This document shows, in pieces, positions 15,744 through 25,941 of a stretch of 64,000 nt of DNA; position 1 is the stretch's first letter, and every line of letters begins with the position of its first letter. Under the pieces are notes generated by a model. That model worked only from the letters and a program-made list of their open reading frames with translations, searched no databases and had not been told where the DNA came from. The position numbers and the translations under genes were made by a program. The DNA is from JBNKVT01 sp050299335. GTDB taxonomy: Bacteria; Pseudomonadota; Alphaproteobacteria; Rhodobacterales; Rhodobacteraceae. The DNA is taken from NCBI GenBank assembly GCA_050299335.1, contig JBNKVT010000014.1, forward strand, positions 62,001-126,000, given 5' to 3'.

Positions 15744-16708
15744 GCGCGGTCGCGGTGGTCGTCTTCGAGAAACCAGCGCACCGAGTTCTCGAAGCTCTCA
15801 TCCGCCTCGAAGCCGAACTTCAGGCCCTTTTCGGGGCGGAAATGGTTGCGCCAGCCCATGACGATCTTCTCGATCACCGGGTCTGTGTTCCAGGTGATCA
15901 GGCTTTCGGGTTCCGGCCCGGCGACGGCGGTCATGGCGGCGATCATCTCGCCGATCGTGTCGGTGCGGCCGGGGAGGTTAATGCAGCGGTTGGGGCCGAA
16001 GGCCGCGCTGTCCATCTCAGCGGCGTGGATGAGGTTGCGGATGATCGTGCGCGGTGCTGTGTGCCAGACGGCAAAATCCTTGCCGACCGGGCAGTTCGAG
16101 GCCTCGCCCTGCAGCGGTTCACGGAAAATCGAGGACATGAAGGAGGACGCCGCCGCATTGGCCTTTCCGGGCCGGATCGAGACGGTGGGCAGGCGCAGGC
16201 CGCGCCCGTCTATGAAGCCCTTGCGGGACATGTCGTTCAGGAGAAGTTCGCCAATGGCCTTTTGGGTGCCGTAGGATGTCTGGGGGTTCAGTTCGAGGCC
16301 GTCGGTGATCACCTCCGGCTCCTCGCCGCCATGGACGGCGCAGGAGGAGGCGTAGACGAGGACGGGGCAGGTGCCCTGGGCACGGGACGCCTCGAATATG
16401 TTGATTGTGCCGAAGAGATTGACCCGGAGGCCGAGGTCGAAATCGGCCTCGGCAGCGCCCGAGACGACAGCGGCCAGATGGTAGATGACATCGAAACCGG
16501 GCTCGAACATCTCCGCGACCACGTCGCGATCCGAGATATCCGACGCAATGCAGTCGACGGGGAAGGGGGCCTCGGGTTTCTTGGGTGCTGTGAGGTCGCA
16601 CAGCGTCATCGACGTGATGGCCTGCCCGCGCAATTCCCCTGCCTTCGCGAGGGCAATGGCCAGTTTCTGGCCGAGAAATCCGCCGCCGCCGGTGATCAGG
16701 ACCCGCAT
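15740..16708 (-). CDS. denD: D-erythronate dehydrogenase-type NAD-dependent epimerase/dehydratase
   Basis: A 322-residue extended SDR. The N-terminal Rossmann motif is MRVLITGGGGFLGQKLA. The catalytic Ser lies in LVYASSCAVHGGEEPEV and the Tyr/Lys pair in SYGTQKAIGELL. SIRPGKANAAASSFMSSIFR is the substrate loop typical of the DenD group. DenD oxidises D-erythronate to 2-keto-erythronate, the first step of its conversion to dihydroxyacetone phosphate. The start at 16708 has a strong GGGAGGA. The partner genes denK/otnK, otnC and otnI are not adjacent; instead a DMT transporter overlaps the 3' end by 4 bp. Specificity within the group is inferred. Confidence 0.8.
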   Translation of the reverse strand: MRVLITGGGGFLGQKLAIALAKAGELRGQAITSMTLCDLTAPKKPEAPFPVDCIASDISDRDVVAEMFEPGFDVIYHLAAVVSGAAEADFDLGLRVNLFGTINIFEASRAQGTCPVLVYASSCAVHGGEEPEVITDGLELNPQTSYGTQKAIGELLLNDMSRKGFIDGRGLRLPTVSIRPGKANAAASSFMSSIFREPLQGEASNCPVGKDFAVWHTAPRTIIRNLIHAAEMDSAAFGPNRCINLPGRTDTIGEMIAAMTAVAGPEPESLITWNTDPVIEKIVMGWRNHFRPEKGLKFGFEADESFENSVRWFLEDDHRDRA

Positions 16709-16808
16709 GATATTCCTCCCGAGTTTTCCCAATGCTTACAGCCCGGTTTCGGAAGTGTCACGCGAGACGCTCGGATTGCGCAACGCCGGCAGCGGCAAAA
16801 ATCGGGGA

Positions 16809-17405
16809 TCAGGCGGCCTCGCGCTGTTCGTCCGCGCGGCCTTTCCTGGTGATCCGGCCCCACCAGACGAGATTGTCGAGCATGTCGTCGGCGCTGTTGC
16901 CGATGGCGTCCTCGATCCCGTTCATCGGACCGTCGGCACCCATCGGGTGGACCTTCATGAATTCCGAGCCGCCGATATGGACCCCGGCGCGGATCGGCAC
17001 CATCTGCAATTCGATGGCGATGGTGCGCAGATGCTCCGCCGCCCGCGTTCCGCCGACCGAACCGTAGGAGACGACGGCGGCAGGTTTGCGGACCCATTCG
17101 ACATAGGCCTGGTCGAGTGCGTTCTTCAGCGATGCCGGGATCGAGCGGTTGTATTCCGAGGTCACGAAGATGTAGCCGTCATATTCGGCCAGTTTCTTTT
17201 GCCAGGCGACGGCCCTGGGGTCCTCGGACGGCATCCACATGTTCGAGGCCTTCTCGTTGAAGAAGGGCAGGTCGAAATCGCGGATATCGACGAGATTGAC
17301 CTCCATGTCGCCGCGGGCCTTTGCGCGGTCGAGGATCCAGTTGGCGGGTTTGTCGGCGAAGCGGCTGTCGCGGGTCGAGCCGATGATGACGGCAATCTTC
17401 AGCAT
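16809..17405 (-). CDS. NADPH-dependent FMN reductase family protein
   Basis: A 198-residue flavodoxin-fold protein. The phosphate-binding loop of FMN is GSTRDSRFADKPANWI near the N-terminus, and the second flavin-contact loop is TSEYNRSIPASLKNALDQ. SYGSVGGTRAAEHLR is typical of the SsuE/ArsH-like azoreductase and quinone-reductase group. It reduces FMN or quinones with NAD(P)H. The start at 17405 has AAGGAG upstream. It is divergent from an HxlR regulator, a common pairing in which the regulator responds to electrophiles or quinones and controls the reductase. An in-frame upstream ATG at 17435 is unsupported. Confidence 0.9.
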   Translation of the reverse strand: MLKIAVIIGSTRDSRFADKPANWILDRAKARGDMEVNLVDIRDFDLPFFNEKASNMWMPSEDPRAVAWQKKLAEYDGYIFVTSEYNRSIPASLKNALDQAYVEWVRKPAAVVSYGSVGGTRAAEHLRTIAIELQMVPIRAGVHIGGSEFMKVHPMGADGPMNGIEDAIGNSADDMLDNLVWWGRITRKGRADEQREAA

Positions 17406-17490
17406 GGTTGTCTCCTTTCGGGTGCAGGTATACATTGGTGACTAACGCGCCATATGGACCCGCCATTCCCGTTCGCAAGGAGTTACCTCG
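17406..17490. promoter_or_regulatory. Divergent promoter/operator region between the FMN reductase and hxlR genes
   Basis: This 85-bp gap holds both divergent promoters. It contains the perfect palindrome GTATAC (17427-17432) and a nearby GTGACTAAC (17437-17445). HxlR proteins usually bind such short gaps and repress both genes until oxidised or bound by ligand. No confident -35/-10 pair can be singled out. Confidence 0.4.
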
Positions 17491-17868
17491 ATGAAACCAT
17501 CTCTCATCCACGAAACCGAGGATTGCCGGATGATCTCGGAAATGCTTTCGCGTGTTGGCGATAAATGGTCGATGCTGGTGGTGACTGTGCTTGGCGCGGA
17601 GACAATGCGTTTCTCTGACCTGCGCCGAAGGATCGGGGGGATATCGCAAAAGATGCTGACGGCGACGCTGCGGAACCTCGAACGCGACGGATTCGTTTCC
17701 CGCACCGTCCGCCCCTCCAGCCCGCCGCAGGTCGATTACCGGCTGACGCCGCTGGGGCAGGAATTGCTGGGGCCGGTTTCGGCACTGGCCGACTGGACGC
17801 GGGCGAATGCGGACCGGATCAACCGGTCGCGGGTGCTCTATGATGCGAAGACGGAGGTGCTTGTCTGA
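17491..17868 (+). CDS. HxlR family transcriptional regulator
   Basis: A 125-residue winged-helix regulator. Family marks: a Cys near the N-terminus (HETEDCRMISEML), the conserved GDKWSMLVVTVLG, MRFSDLRRRIGGISQKMLTA as the recognition helix, TLRNLERDGFVSRTVRP as the wing, and YRLTPLGQELLGPVSAL. Many HxlR proteins sense quinones or aldehydes through that Cys. It is divergent from an FMN reductase gene, its probable target. GAT-rich intergenic repeats follow; no clear terminator with a T-run is seen. Confidence 0.92.
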   Translation: MKPSLIHETEDCRMISEMLSRVGDKWSMLVVTVLGAETMRFSDLRRRIGGISQKMLTATLRNLERDGFVSRTVRPSSPPQVDYRLTPLGQELLGPVSALADWTRANADRINRSRVLYDAKTEVLV

Positions 17869-17913
17869 CAGCGGCCTCGGGGGCGTGGACGGTCTGCAAA
17901 CCCTCTCCCCCAA

Positions 17914-17998
17914 CCCCTCTCCCAGGGGGAGAGGGGGGTCGCGTCGCGGTGAGGCCGGGATTCCCCCCTCCCGCCGGGAGGAGGGCAGGGGGGAGGTT
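17914..17998. repeat. C-tract/G-tract palindromic repeat cluster
   Basis: CCCCTCTCCC (17914-17923) pairs with GGGAGAGGGG (17927-17936). A second stem, CTCCC (17968-17972) with GGGAG (17976-17980), sits in another polypyrimidine/polypurine block. Such CCCCTCTCCC-type palindromes are often dispersed intergenic repeats; this one sits between convergent hxlR and SDR genes and may also stop transcription. Confidence 0.55.
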
Positions 17999-18027
17999 TT
18001 GCGCCGAAATGGCGGCACGAATGGCCC

Positions 18028-18747
18028 TCAGCTGCTCCAGCCGCCGTCGATAACCATGGCTTGCCCTGTGGTGAACGCGCTTTCGTTGGAGGCGAGATAG
18101 ACGGCCAGCGCCGCGATCTCCTCCGGTTTGCCGAGCCGGCCCATCGGCTGGCGCGCCTTGAATTCGGCCAGGGCCTTTTCGTAGTCCCCGGTATCGCGCA
18201 GCCGCTGCTGCAGGGACGGGCTTTCGACGGTGCCGGGGCAGATGCAGTTGCAGCGTACGCCTTGCGTCACGAAATCCTTCGCCACCGATTTGGTCAGCCC
18301 GACAACCGCCGCCTTGGACGTGCCGTAGATGAAGCGGCTGGGGGCGGACGTGACCGAAGAGGCCACCGAGGACATGTTGATGATCGACCCGCCCCCGCGT
18401 TCGATCATGCCGGGCAGGGCGGCGCGGATGGTGCGGAACATCGCCCGGACATTGAGCGCAAAGGCGAAATCCCATTCGTCTTCGGTGGCGTCGAGGATGG
18501 TGCCGTTATGAACAAAACCTGCACAGTTGAAGAGCACGTCCGGCGCCGCTCCGCCGACCGTCGCGGCCACGGCATCGGCGTCGGTGACGTCGAGCGCGGC
18601 GGTCTCGCAGGACAGTCCCGCCAGCAGCCCGGCATCGCGGTCGGTGGCCAGCACGTCCGCGCCCTCGGCGATGAAGGCCTCCACCGTCGCCCGTCCTATC
18701 CCCTGTCCCGCCGCCGTCACCAACGCCCGCTTGCCGGTCAGTCGCAT
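18028..18747 (-). CDS. SDR family dehydrogenase (BDH2 / 2-keto-3-deoxy-L-fuconate dehydrogenase group)
   Basis: A 239-residue classical short-chain dehydrogenase. The NAD-binding motif is TAAGQGIGRATV, the NNAG-equivalent is FNCAGFVHNG, the active-site Ser is in SSVASSVTSAPSRF, and Tyr/Lys lie in YGTSKAAVVGL. The C-terminal PMGRLGKPEEIAALAVYLAS and GQAMVIDGGWS are standard. The closest resemblance by eye is the DHRS6/BDH2 and keto-deoxy-fuconate dehydrogenase group; the substrate is inferred only. The start at 18747 has GGAGGA. The gene is isolated between hxlR and the mrp operon. Confidence 0.85.
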   Translation of the reverse strand: MRLTGKRALVTAAGQGIGRATVEAFIAEGADVLATDRDAGLLAGLSCETAALDVTDADAVAATVGGAAPDVLFNCAGFVHNGTILDATEDEWDFAFALNVRAMFRTIRAALPGMIERGGGSIINMSSVASSVTSAPSRFIYGTSKAAVVGLTKSVAKDFVTQGVRCNCICPGTVESPSLQQRLRDTGDYEKALAEFKARQPMGRLGKPEEIAALAVYLASNESAFTTGQAMVIDGGWSS

Positions 18748-18840
18748 GGGTTCCTCCCGTTTTTCTGCCGATTCTGGGCCGAGCTTTGAGCATGTTGTCC
18801 CGCCGCGTGCAATGGTCAACCGGCGGTTCCGGTCCGCGAG

Positions 18841-18884
18841 ACCACCCCCGAAACGTCCCCGAACCGCCCCCGAAACGTCCCCGA
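18841..18884. repeat. Two tandem 22-bp units upstream of the mrp operon
   Basis: Positions 18841-18862 and 18863-18884 are the same 22-base unit with a single difference at its fourth base (ACCA versus ACCG). Each unit contains CCCCCGAAACGTCCCCGA. The pair lies 115 bp before the mrpA start and behind the divergent SDR gene, so it could be an operator for either, or a simple duplication. Confidence 0.75.
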
Positions 18885-18998
18885 TCCTGCCACGGTCCGG
18901 CCAGCCGTAGTGCCGATTTCCGGCCTCGCAATGCTTGCGCCCGGCGGACCGGCTGATATGTAACGGTGCAGGGCAGAACGGCCGCAACGGGGCAGGGT

Positions 18999-21887
<2,889 letters not shown>

Positions 21888-21888
21888 C

Positions 21889-22329
21889 ATGGAACTCCTC
21901 GTCGCCAGCGCCATCGGCATTCTGACCGCCGCCGGGGTCTACCTGATCCTGAGACTGCGCGCCTTCTCGGCCATCCTCGGCCTGGCGCTACTGTCCTACG
22001 CGGTGAACATCTTCCTCTTCGCCTCCGGGCGCCTGGCGGTCAATGCGCCACCGATCCTGTCCAAATACGGCGCGGAGGCGAGCTATACCGACCCGCTGCC
22101 CCAGGCGCTGGTGCTGACCGCCATCGTCATCTCCTTCGGAATGACGGCGGTTCTGGTGATGATCGCGCTCGGCGCCTATCTGGAATCCGATACCGACCGT
22201 ATCGATCTCGATCCACCCGAAGCCGGGACCGGAGACGGGACTGGGGACGGAACTGGGGACGGGACTGGGGACGGATCTGGGGTCGGGTCCAAACCTGACG
22301 GCGCGCCCGGCAATGAGGCCGAAGCATGA
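21889..22329 (+). CDS. mrpC: Mrp/Pha antiporter subunit C with a Gly-Thr-Gly-Asp tail
   Basis: A 146-residue NuoK-like subunit with three helices (VASAIGILTAAGVYLILRL; ILGLALLSYAVNIFLFA; ALVLTAIVISFGMTAVLVMI) and the family segment TDPLPQALVLTAIVISFGM. After the last helix, a hydrophilic tail of about 35 residues contains a GTGD repeat (residues 113-132) not typical of MrpC. The start at 21889 follows the MrpA stop by one base. The stop overlaps mrpD by 4 bp. Confidence 0.93.
   Translation: MELLVASAIGILTAAGVYLILRLRAFSAILGLALLSYAVNIFLFASGRLAVNAPPILSKYGAEASYTDPLPQALVLTAIVISFGMTAVLVMIALGAYLESDTDRIDLDPPEAGTGDGTGDGTGDGTGDGSGVGSKPDGAPGNEAEA
22225..22284 (+). repeat. Five in-frame 12-bp units in mrpC
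   Basis: Units begin at 22225, 22237, 22249, 22261 and 22273; the consensus is GGGACTGGGGAC, with one to three changes in units 1, 3 and 5. Each unit is in frame and encodes Gly-Thr-Gly-Asp (the last reads Gly-Ser-Gly-Val). It is a slippage-prone minisatellite in the extramembrane tail of MrpC. Copy-number change would leave the frame intact. Confidence 0.9.
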
Positions 22330-23873
22330 GCCACTGGATCATCGCCCCGGTCGTCCTCCCGGCGCTGCTGGCACCGCTGATCGGCTATGTCATGCGCCAC
22401 GACCTGACGCTGGCCCGCGCCGCCTCGCTGGCCGGAACCATCGCGCTCACCGCCATCGCCATCGGCCTCGCCGTCTCGGCGGCGGGTGGCGATATTCAGG
22501 TCTACCGGCTCGGGGACTGGCCCGCTCCCTTCGGCATCGTCCTCGTCCTCGACCGGCTCTCGGCGCTGATGGTGCTGGTCACGGCGCTCTTGGCCCTCAT
22601 TGTCCTCATCCACGCAATCGCCACCGGCTGGGACGGGCGCGGGCGGCATTTCCACGCCCTCTACCAGTTCCAATTGATGGGTATCTGCGGGGCGTTTCTG
22701 ACGGGGGACATCTTCAACCTCTTCGTCTTCTTCGAGGTTCTCCTGATCGCGTCTTACGGCCTGATGATCCATTCCGGCGGGCGCGCGCGCATCCGTGCCG
22801 GGCTGCAATACGTGGTCATGAACCTCGCCGGATCAACCCTGTTCCTCTTCGCCCTCGGCGCGCTCTATGCCTCCACCGGCACGCTCAACATCGCCGATCT
22901 GGCGCTGCGCCTGCAGGAGATCCCGGCCGAGGAGGACGCTCTCATCCGCGTCGCCGCCATCCTGCTGATGATCGTCTTCGCGCTGAAGGCGGCCCTCTTT
23001 CCGGTGCAGTTCTGGCTGCCCGGCACCTATGCCAGCGCCCCGGCCCCTGTCGCGGCCCTTTTCGCCATCATGACCAAGGTCGGCGCCTATGCCATCCTGC
23101 GCGTCCACACCACGATCTTCGGCCCCGACATCGCCGCCACCGAAGGGCTGATCGCCGCCTGGCTGTTTCCAGCCTCTGTCGCCACCATCGCCATCGGGGC
23201 CATCGGCGTGTTCGGCGCCCGCGCGCTGATGCCGCTGATCGCCTTTTCGGTCATCGGCTCGGTCGGTACGCTGATGATCGCCATTTCGGCTTTCACGCCC
23301 GAGGCGACCACGGCGGCGCTCTACTATCTCGTCCACTCGACCTTCGCCACCGCCGCGCTGTTCCTCGTCGCCGATCTGGTCATCACCCGCCGCCTGACCG
23401 GCAGCCTGACGGCGATGCCGGCGACGCTGCAGAACGGCCTCTTCGCCGCGCTCTTTTTCGCCGCCGCCATCGCCATGGCCGGGATGCCGCCCCTGAGCGG
23501 GTTTCTGGGCAAGCTTCTCGTTCTCGACGCGATCCGCGAGCCCGGGCTCATCGCCTGGACCTGGAGCGCCGTCCTCATCGGCTCGCTCCTGACCATGATC
23601 GGCTTCTCCCGCGCCGGGTCGACCCTGTTCTGGAAATCCACCGCCATCGACCCTGCCGTCGCTGCCGAGACCCTGCCCGAACCCGACCCCGCCTCCGCGC
23701 CGCCACCGACCGCCCGGGCCCTCGAACTCGCCCCCGCCATGGCGACGCTGGCCCTGCTGGCCGCACTGTCCGTCCTCGCCCACCCGGCGGCGGCCTGGTT
23801 CGAGGCCACCGCAGCCCAGCTTTTCGACCGTGACGGCTACATCGCCGCCGTCCTTTCCCCGGGAGAGACCTGA
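22326..23873 (+). CDS. mrpD: Mrp/Pha antiporter subunit D
   Basis: A 515-residue NuoM/NuoN-like subunit with about 14 helices. Characteristic segments are FQLMGICGAFLTGDIFNLFV followed by FFEVLLIASYGLM (acidic helix), FALKAALFPVQFWLPGTYAS (the Lys of the proton channel), APAPVAALFAIMTKVGAYAI and GMPPLSGFLGKLLVLDA. It works with MrpA in proton translocation coupled to Na+ or K+ export. The ATG overlaps the mrpC stop by 4 bp (ATGA). The Pro-rich stretch near the C-terminus (DPASAPPPTARA) is a cytoplasmic linker before the last helix. Confidence 0.95.
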   Translation: MSHWIIAPVVLPALLAPLIGYVMRHDLTLARAASLAGTIALTAIAIGLAVSAAGGDIQVYRLGDWPAPFGIVLVLDRLSALMVLVTALLALIVLIHAIATGWDGRGRHFHALYQFQLMGICGAFLTGDIFNLFVFFEVLLIASYGLMIHSGGRARIRAGLQYVVMNLAGSTLFLFALGALYASTGTLNIADLALRLQEIPAEEDALIRVAAILLMIVFALKAALFPVQFWLPGTYASAPAPVAALFAIMTKVGAYAILRVHTTIFGPDIAATEGLIAAWLFPASVATIAIGAIGVFGARALMPLIAFSVIGSVGTLMIAISAFTPEATTAALYYLVHSTFATAALFLVADLVITRRLTGSLTAMPATLQNGLFAALFFAAAIAMAGMPPLSGFLGKLLVLDAIREPGLIAWTWSAVLIGSLLTMIGFSRAGSTLFWKSTAIDPAVAAETLPEPDPASAPPPTARALELAPAMATLALLAALSVLAHPAAAWFEATAAQLFDRDGYIAAVLSPGET

Positions 23874-23874
23874 C

Positions 23875-24366
23875 ATGGCCGCCCGCCTGATCCCGCACCC
23901 GCTTCTGAGCCTGACCCTGACCCTGGTCTGGCTCGGGCTGGTCAACAGTTTCTCCCTCGGCAACCTGATCCTCGGCGCGCTCCTCGGACTGGCGATCCCG
24001 GTCCTGACGGCGCCATACTGGCCCAACAGCCCGAAACTCCGCCGCCCGCTGGTCGCGGCGGAATATATCGCCATCGTGCTCTGGGACATCGTCGTCGCCA
24101 ATATCGAGGTGGCGCTGGTCGTGCTTTTCAAACCCAATGCCGATATCCGCTCCCACTGGATCCCGGTGCCGCTGGAGCTGACCTCACCCGAGGCGATCAC
24201 CGTTCTCGCCGGCACCATCACCATGACCCCCGGCACCGTCTCGGCGGTGCTCTCGGCCGATGGTGGGGCGATCCTCGTCCACTGCCTGCATGCCGACGAC
24301 CCCGATGCCGTCCGTGACCAGATCAAGTCGCGCTACGAGCGCCGCCTGAAGGAGATTTTCCCATGA
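23875..24366 (+). CDS. mrpE: Mrp/Pha antiporter subunit E
   Basis: A 163-residue subunit with two or three N-terminal helices (LLSLTLTLVWLGLVNSFSLG; LILGALLGLAIPVLTAPYW; YIAIVLWDIVVANIEVALVV) and a soluble C-terminal domain containing the family signature SPEAITVLAGTITMTPGTVS, then ILVHCLHADDPDAV. It stabilises the assembled complex. The ATG at 23875 follows the MrpD stop by one base. The stop overlaps mrpF by 4 bp. Confidence 0.95.
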   Translation: MAARLIPHPLLSLTLTLVWLGLVNSFSLGNLILGALLGLAIPVLTAPYWPNSPKLRRPLVAAEYIAIVLWDIVVANIEVALVVLFKPNADIRSHWIPVPLELTSPEAITVLAGTITMTPGTVSAVLSADGGAILVHCLHADDPDAVRDQIKSRYERRLKEIFP

Positions 24367-24632
24367 TCGCCGCCGCCCTGAATTTCGCGCTCGCCTGCTA
24401 CGGGCTGGCGCTGTTGATGAACCTCTGGCGCATCGCCCGCGGCCCGGGCAACGCCGACAGGGTGCTGGCGCTCGACACCATGGTGATCAATGTCATCGCC
24501 CTGCTGGTCCTTTACGGGATCCAGACCGGCACGGCGGTCTATTTCGAGGCCTCGATGCTGGTCGCCATGGTCGGTTTCGTCTCCACCGTCGCCTATTGCC
24601 GCTTCGTGCTGCGCGGCGACATCATCGAATAG
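24363..24632 (+). CDS. mrpF: Mrp/Pha antiporter subunit F
   Basis: An 89-residue protein of three helices (LNFALACYGLALLMNLWRI; MVINVIALLVLYGIQTG; ASMLVAMVGFVSTVAYCRFV) with the family motif RIARGPGNADRVLALDTM between helices 1 and 2, including the Asp believed to take part in ion passage. It overlaps mrpE (ATGA) and is followed after nine bases by mrpG. Confidence 0.94.
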   Translation: MIAAALNFALACYGLALLMNLWRIARGPGNADRVLALDTMVINVIALLVLYGIQTGTAVYFEASMLVAMVGFVSTVAYCRFVLRGDIIE

Positions 24633-24641
24633 GGGGAGGCC

Positions 24642-25001
24642 ATGGACCTGATCGCCGAGTTCCTGATCTCGTTCTTCCTCGTGGTCTCGGGGCTGTTCGG
24701 CCTGACCGGTTCCTACGGGCTGATCAAGCTGAAGGACACCATGCAACGGCTGCACGCGCCGACCAAGGCGACGACCTTGGGGGTCGGCGGCGTGCTGATC
24801 GCCTCGGTGCTGTATTTCCTTCTGGTCAAGGGCACGGCGAGCGTCCACGAACTACTCATCACCCTGTTCCTGTTCCTGACCGCGCCGATCACCGCCAATT
24901 TCATCGCCAAGACCTACCTGACCAGCAATGTCGAGGAGAAGGACCTGCCAAGCCCGGGCGGCGGGGCGGGCTGGGCGAACTATAACGAGCCGCCGGGGTG
25001 A
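24642..25001 (+). CDS. mrpG: Mrp/Pha antiporter subunit G
   Basis: A 119-residue subunit with three helices (LISFFLVVSGLFGLTGSYGL; TTLGVGGVLIASVLYFLLV; LLITLFLFLTAPITANFI). The conserved signature is GSYGLIKLKDTMQRLHAPTK followed by ATTLGVGG. The ATG is preceded by GGGGGAGGCC. It is the last gene of the operon. The C-terminal tail (PSPGGGAGWANYNEPPG) is Gly/Pro-rich. No terminator hairpin follows; instead a 16-bp palindrome begins 20 bases after the stop. Confidence 0.95.
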   Translation: MDLIAEFLISFFLVVSGLFGLTGSYGLIKLKDTMQRLHAPTKATTLGVGGVLIASVLYFLLVKGTASVHELLITLFLFLTAPITANFIAKTYLTSNVEEKDLPSPGGGAGWANYNEPPG

Positions 25002-25020
25002 CAGACGGAGGCAGGCCGGG

Positions 25021-25094
25021 TTTGCACGCGTGCAAATACCGGTTTGGCTTTGATTTTACATGGAAAAATAGTTACCAGAGTGTGTATTTCCGGG
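25021..25094 (+). promoter_or_regulatory. 16-bp palindrome plus spaced AT boxes (copy 1)
   Basis: TTTGCACGCGTGCAAA (25021-25036) is a perfect palindrome. It is followed by TTGA at 25050 (+29 from the palindrome start), AAAATAGTT at 25065 (+44) and ATTTC at 25086 (+65), then GGG. The same palindrome and the same boxes at the same offsets occur at 49458-49531. By hand, about 51 of 74 ungapped positions agree. It ends 20 bases before the gene at 25114, so it probably controls that gene. The factor is unknown; a CG-centred palindrome of this kind would suit a LacI- or GntR-like dimer. Confidence 0.7.
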
Positions 25095-25113
25095 TTTCAT
25101 GGAAAGGACTGCG

Positions 25114-25764
25114 ATGCGCGCGTACGAGATCGACCCGGCCCATGCGGTCCGCGACGAGGCGGGCCTCAGGGGGCTTTACCAGCCGACCCACGAGATCGCG
25201 GCGAAAAAGCAGCTGGCATCGCTGGATCGGCACGCGCGGGACTTCATCGCGCGGTCGCCGTTTCTTTGCCTCGGGACCCAGACGCTGGACGGTCGCGCCG
25301 ATGTCAGCCCGCGGGGGGATCCGGCGGGGTTCGTCTCTGTGCTCGATGACCGGACCTTGGCGATCCCGGACCGGCCGGGGAACAACCGGCTGGACAGTCT
25401 TGCCAATATCGTCGCCAACCCGTCGGTAGGGCTTATCTTCCTGATCCCGGGCTTTGACGAGACCCTGCGGGTGAACGGGCGGGCGGTGCTGTCGACCGAT
25501 CCGAAGCTGCTGGAAACGATGAGCGTTCACGACCGGGTGCCGGTGCTGGCGATCGTGGTGCGGGTCGAGGAGGTGTTCCTGCATTGCGCCAAGGCGCTCA
25601 GGCGGTCGCGGTTGTGGGATGCATCGCAGCACCGGGACCGGGGCGAGATGCCGTCGCTGATGAAGATGATGATGGACCAGACCACCGGCGCGCCGAGCGA
25701 CAAGGACGAGATGCGCAAGCTCGATGAACGCCTGGAGGAAGGGTACCGCCGGTCGATGTATTGA
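25114..25764 (+). CDS. Pyridoxamine 5'-phosphate oxidase family protein (MSMEG_1061-like)
   Basis: A 216-residue soluble split-barrel flavoprotein. Family segments: FIARSPFLCLGTQTLDGRAD, VSPRGDPAGFVSVLDDRTLA, IPDRPGNNRLDSLANIVANP, VGLIFLIPGFDETLRVNGRA, and a C-terminal VFLHCAKALRRSRLWD. These proteins bind FMN (or related cofactors) and usually reduce or oxidise small molecules; they are not the PdxH vitamin B6 enzyme. I chose ATG 25114 with AAAGGA five bases upstream; ATG 25099 is the alternative. It sits directly behind the palindromic element at 25021, suggesting dedicated control. Confidence 0.88.
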   Translation: MRAYEIDPAHAVRDEAGLRGLYQPTHEIAAKKQLASLDRHARDFIARSPFLCLGTQTLDGRADVSPRGDPAGFVSVLDDRTLAIPDRPGNNRLDSLANIVANPSVGLIFLIPGFDETLRVNGRAVLSTDPKLLETMSVHDRVPVLAIVVRVEEVFLHCAKALRRSRLWDASQHRDRGEMPSLMKMMMDQTTGAPSDKDEMRKLDERLEEGYRRSMY

Positions 25765-25788
25765 GCGCCTCACCGGGCCTCAATCTCT

Positions 25789-25808
25789 CGCAGAATGCGC
25801 ATTCTGCG
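25789..25808. terminator. 20-bp perfect palindrome after the PNPOx-family gene
   Basis: CGCAGAATGCGCATTCTGCG is self-complementary over all 20 bases and starts 25 bases after the stop codon. There is no T-run, so it is either a stem at the mRNA 3' end or a dimer-binding operator for the outer-membrane gene 134 bp downstream. Confidence 0.5.
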
Positions 25809-25941
25809 CACCCCGAGCATTCGCCAGTCATGGTGCCGACGCAACGCCATGTGAGCGAAATCACAAATTTCCGAGCAAATCATTGAGCGGGGCGGGAGAT
25901 TTTTGTAGTCTCTCCCTGAGCGTTCATGCCTGGAGAGTAAC

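Noticed and set aside
17914..17998. CRISPR-like array
   Set aside because: The blocks are imperfect pyrimidine/purine palindromes without regular spacers; no array was seen anywhere in the window.
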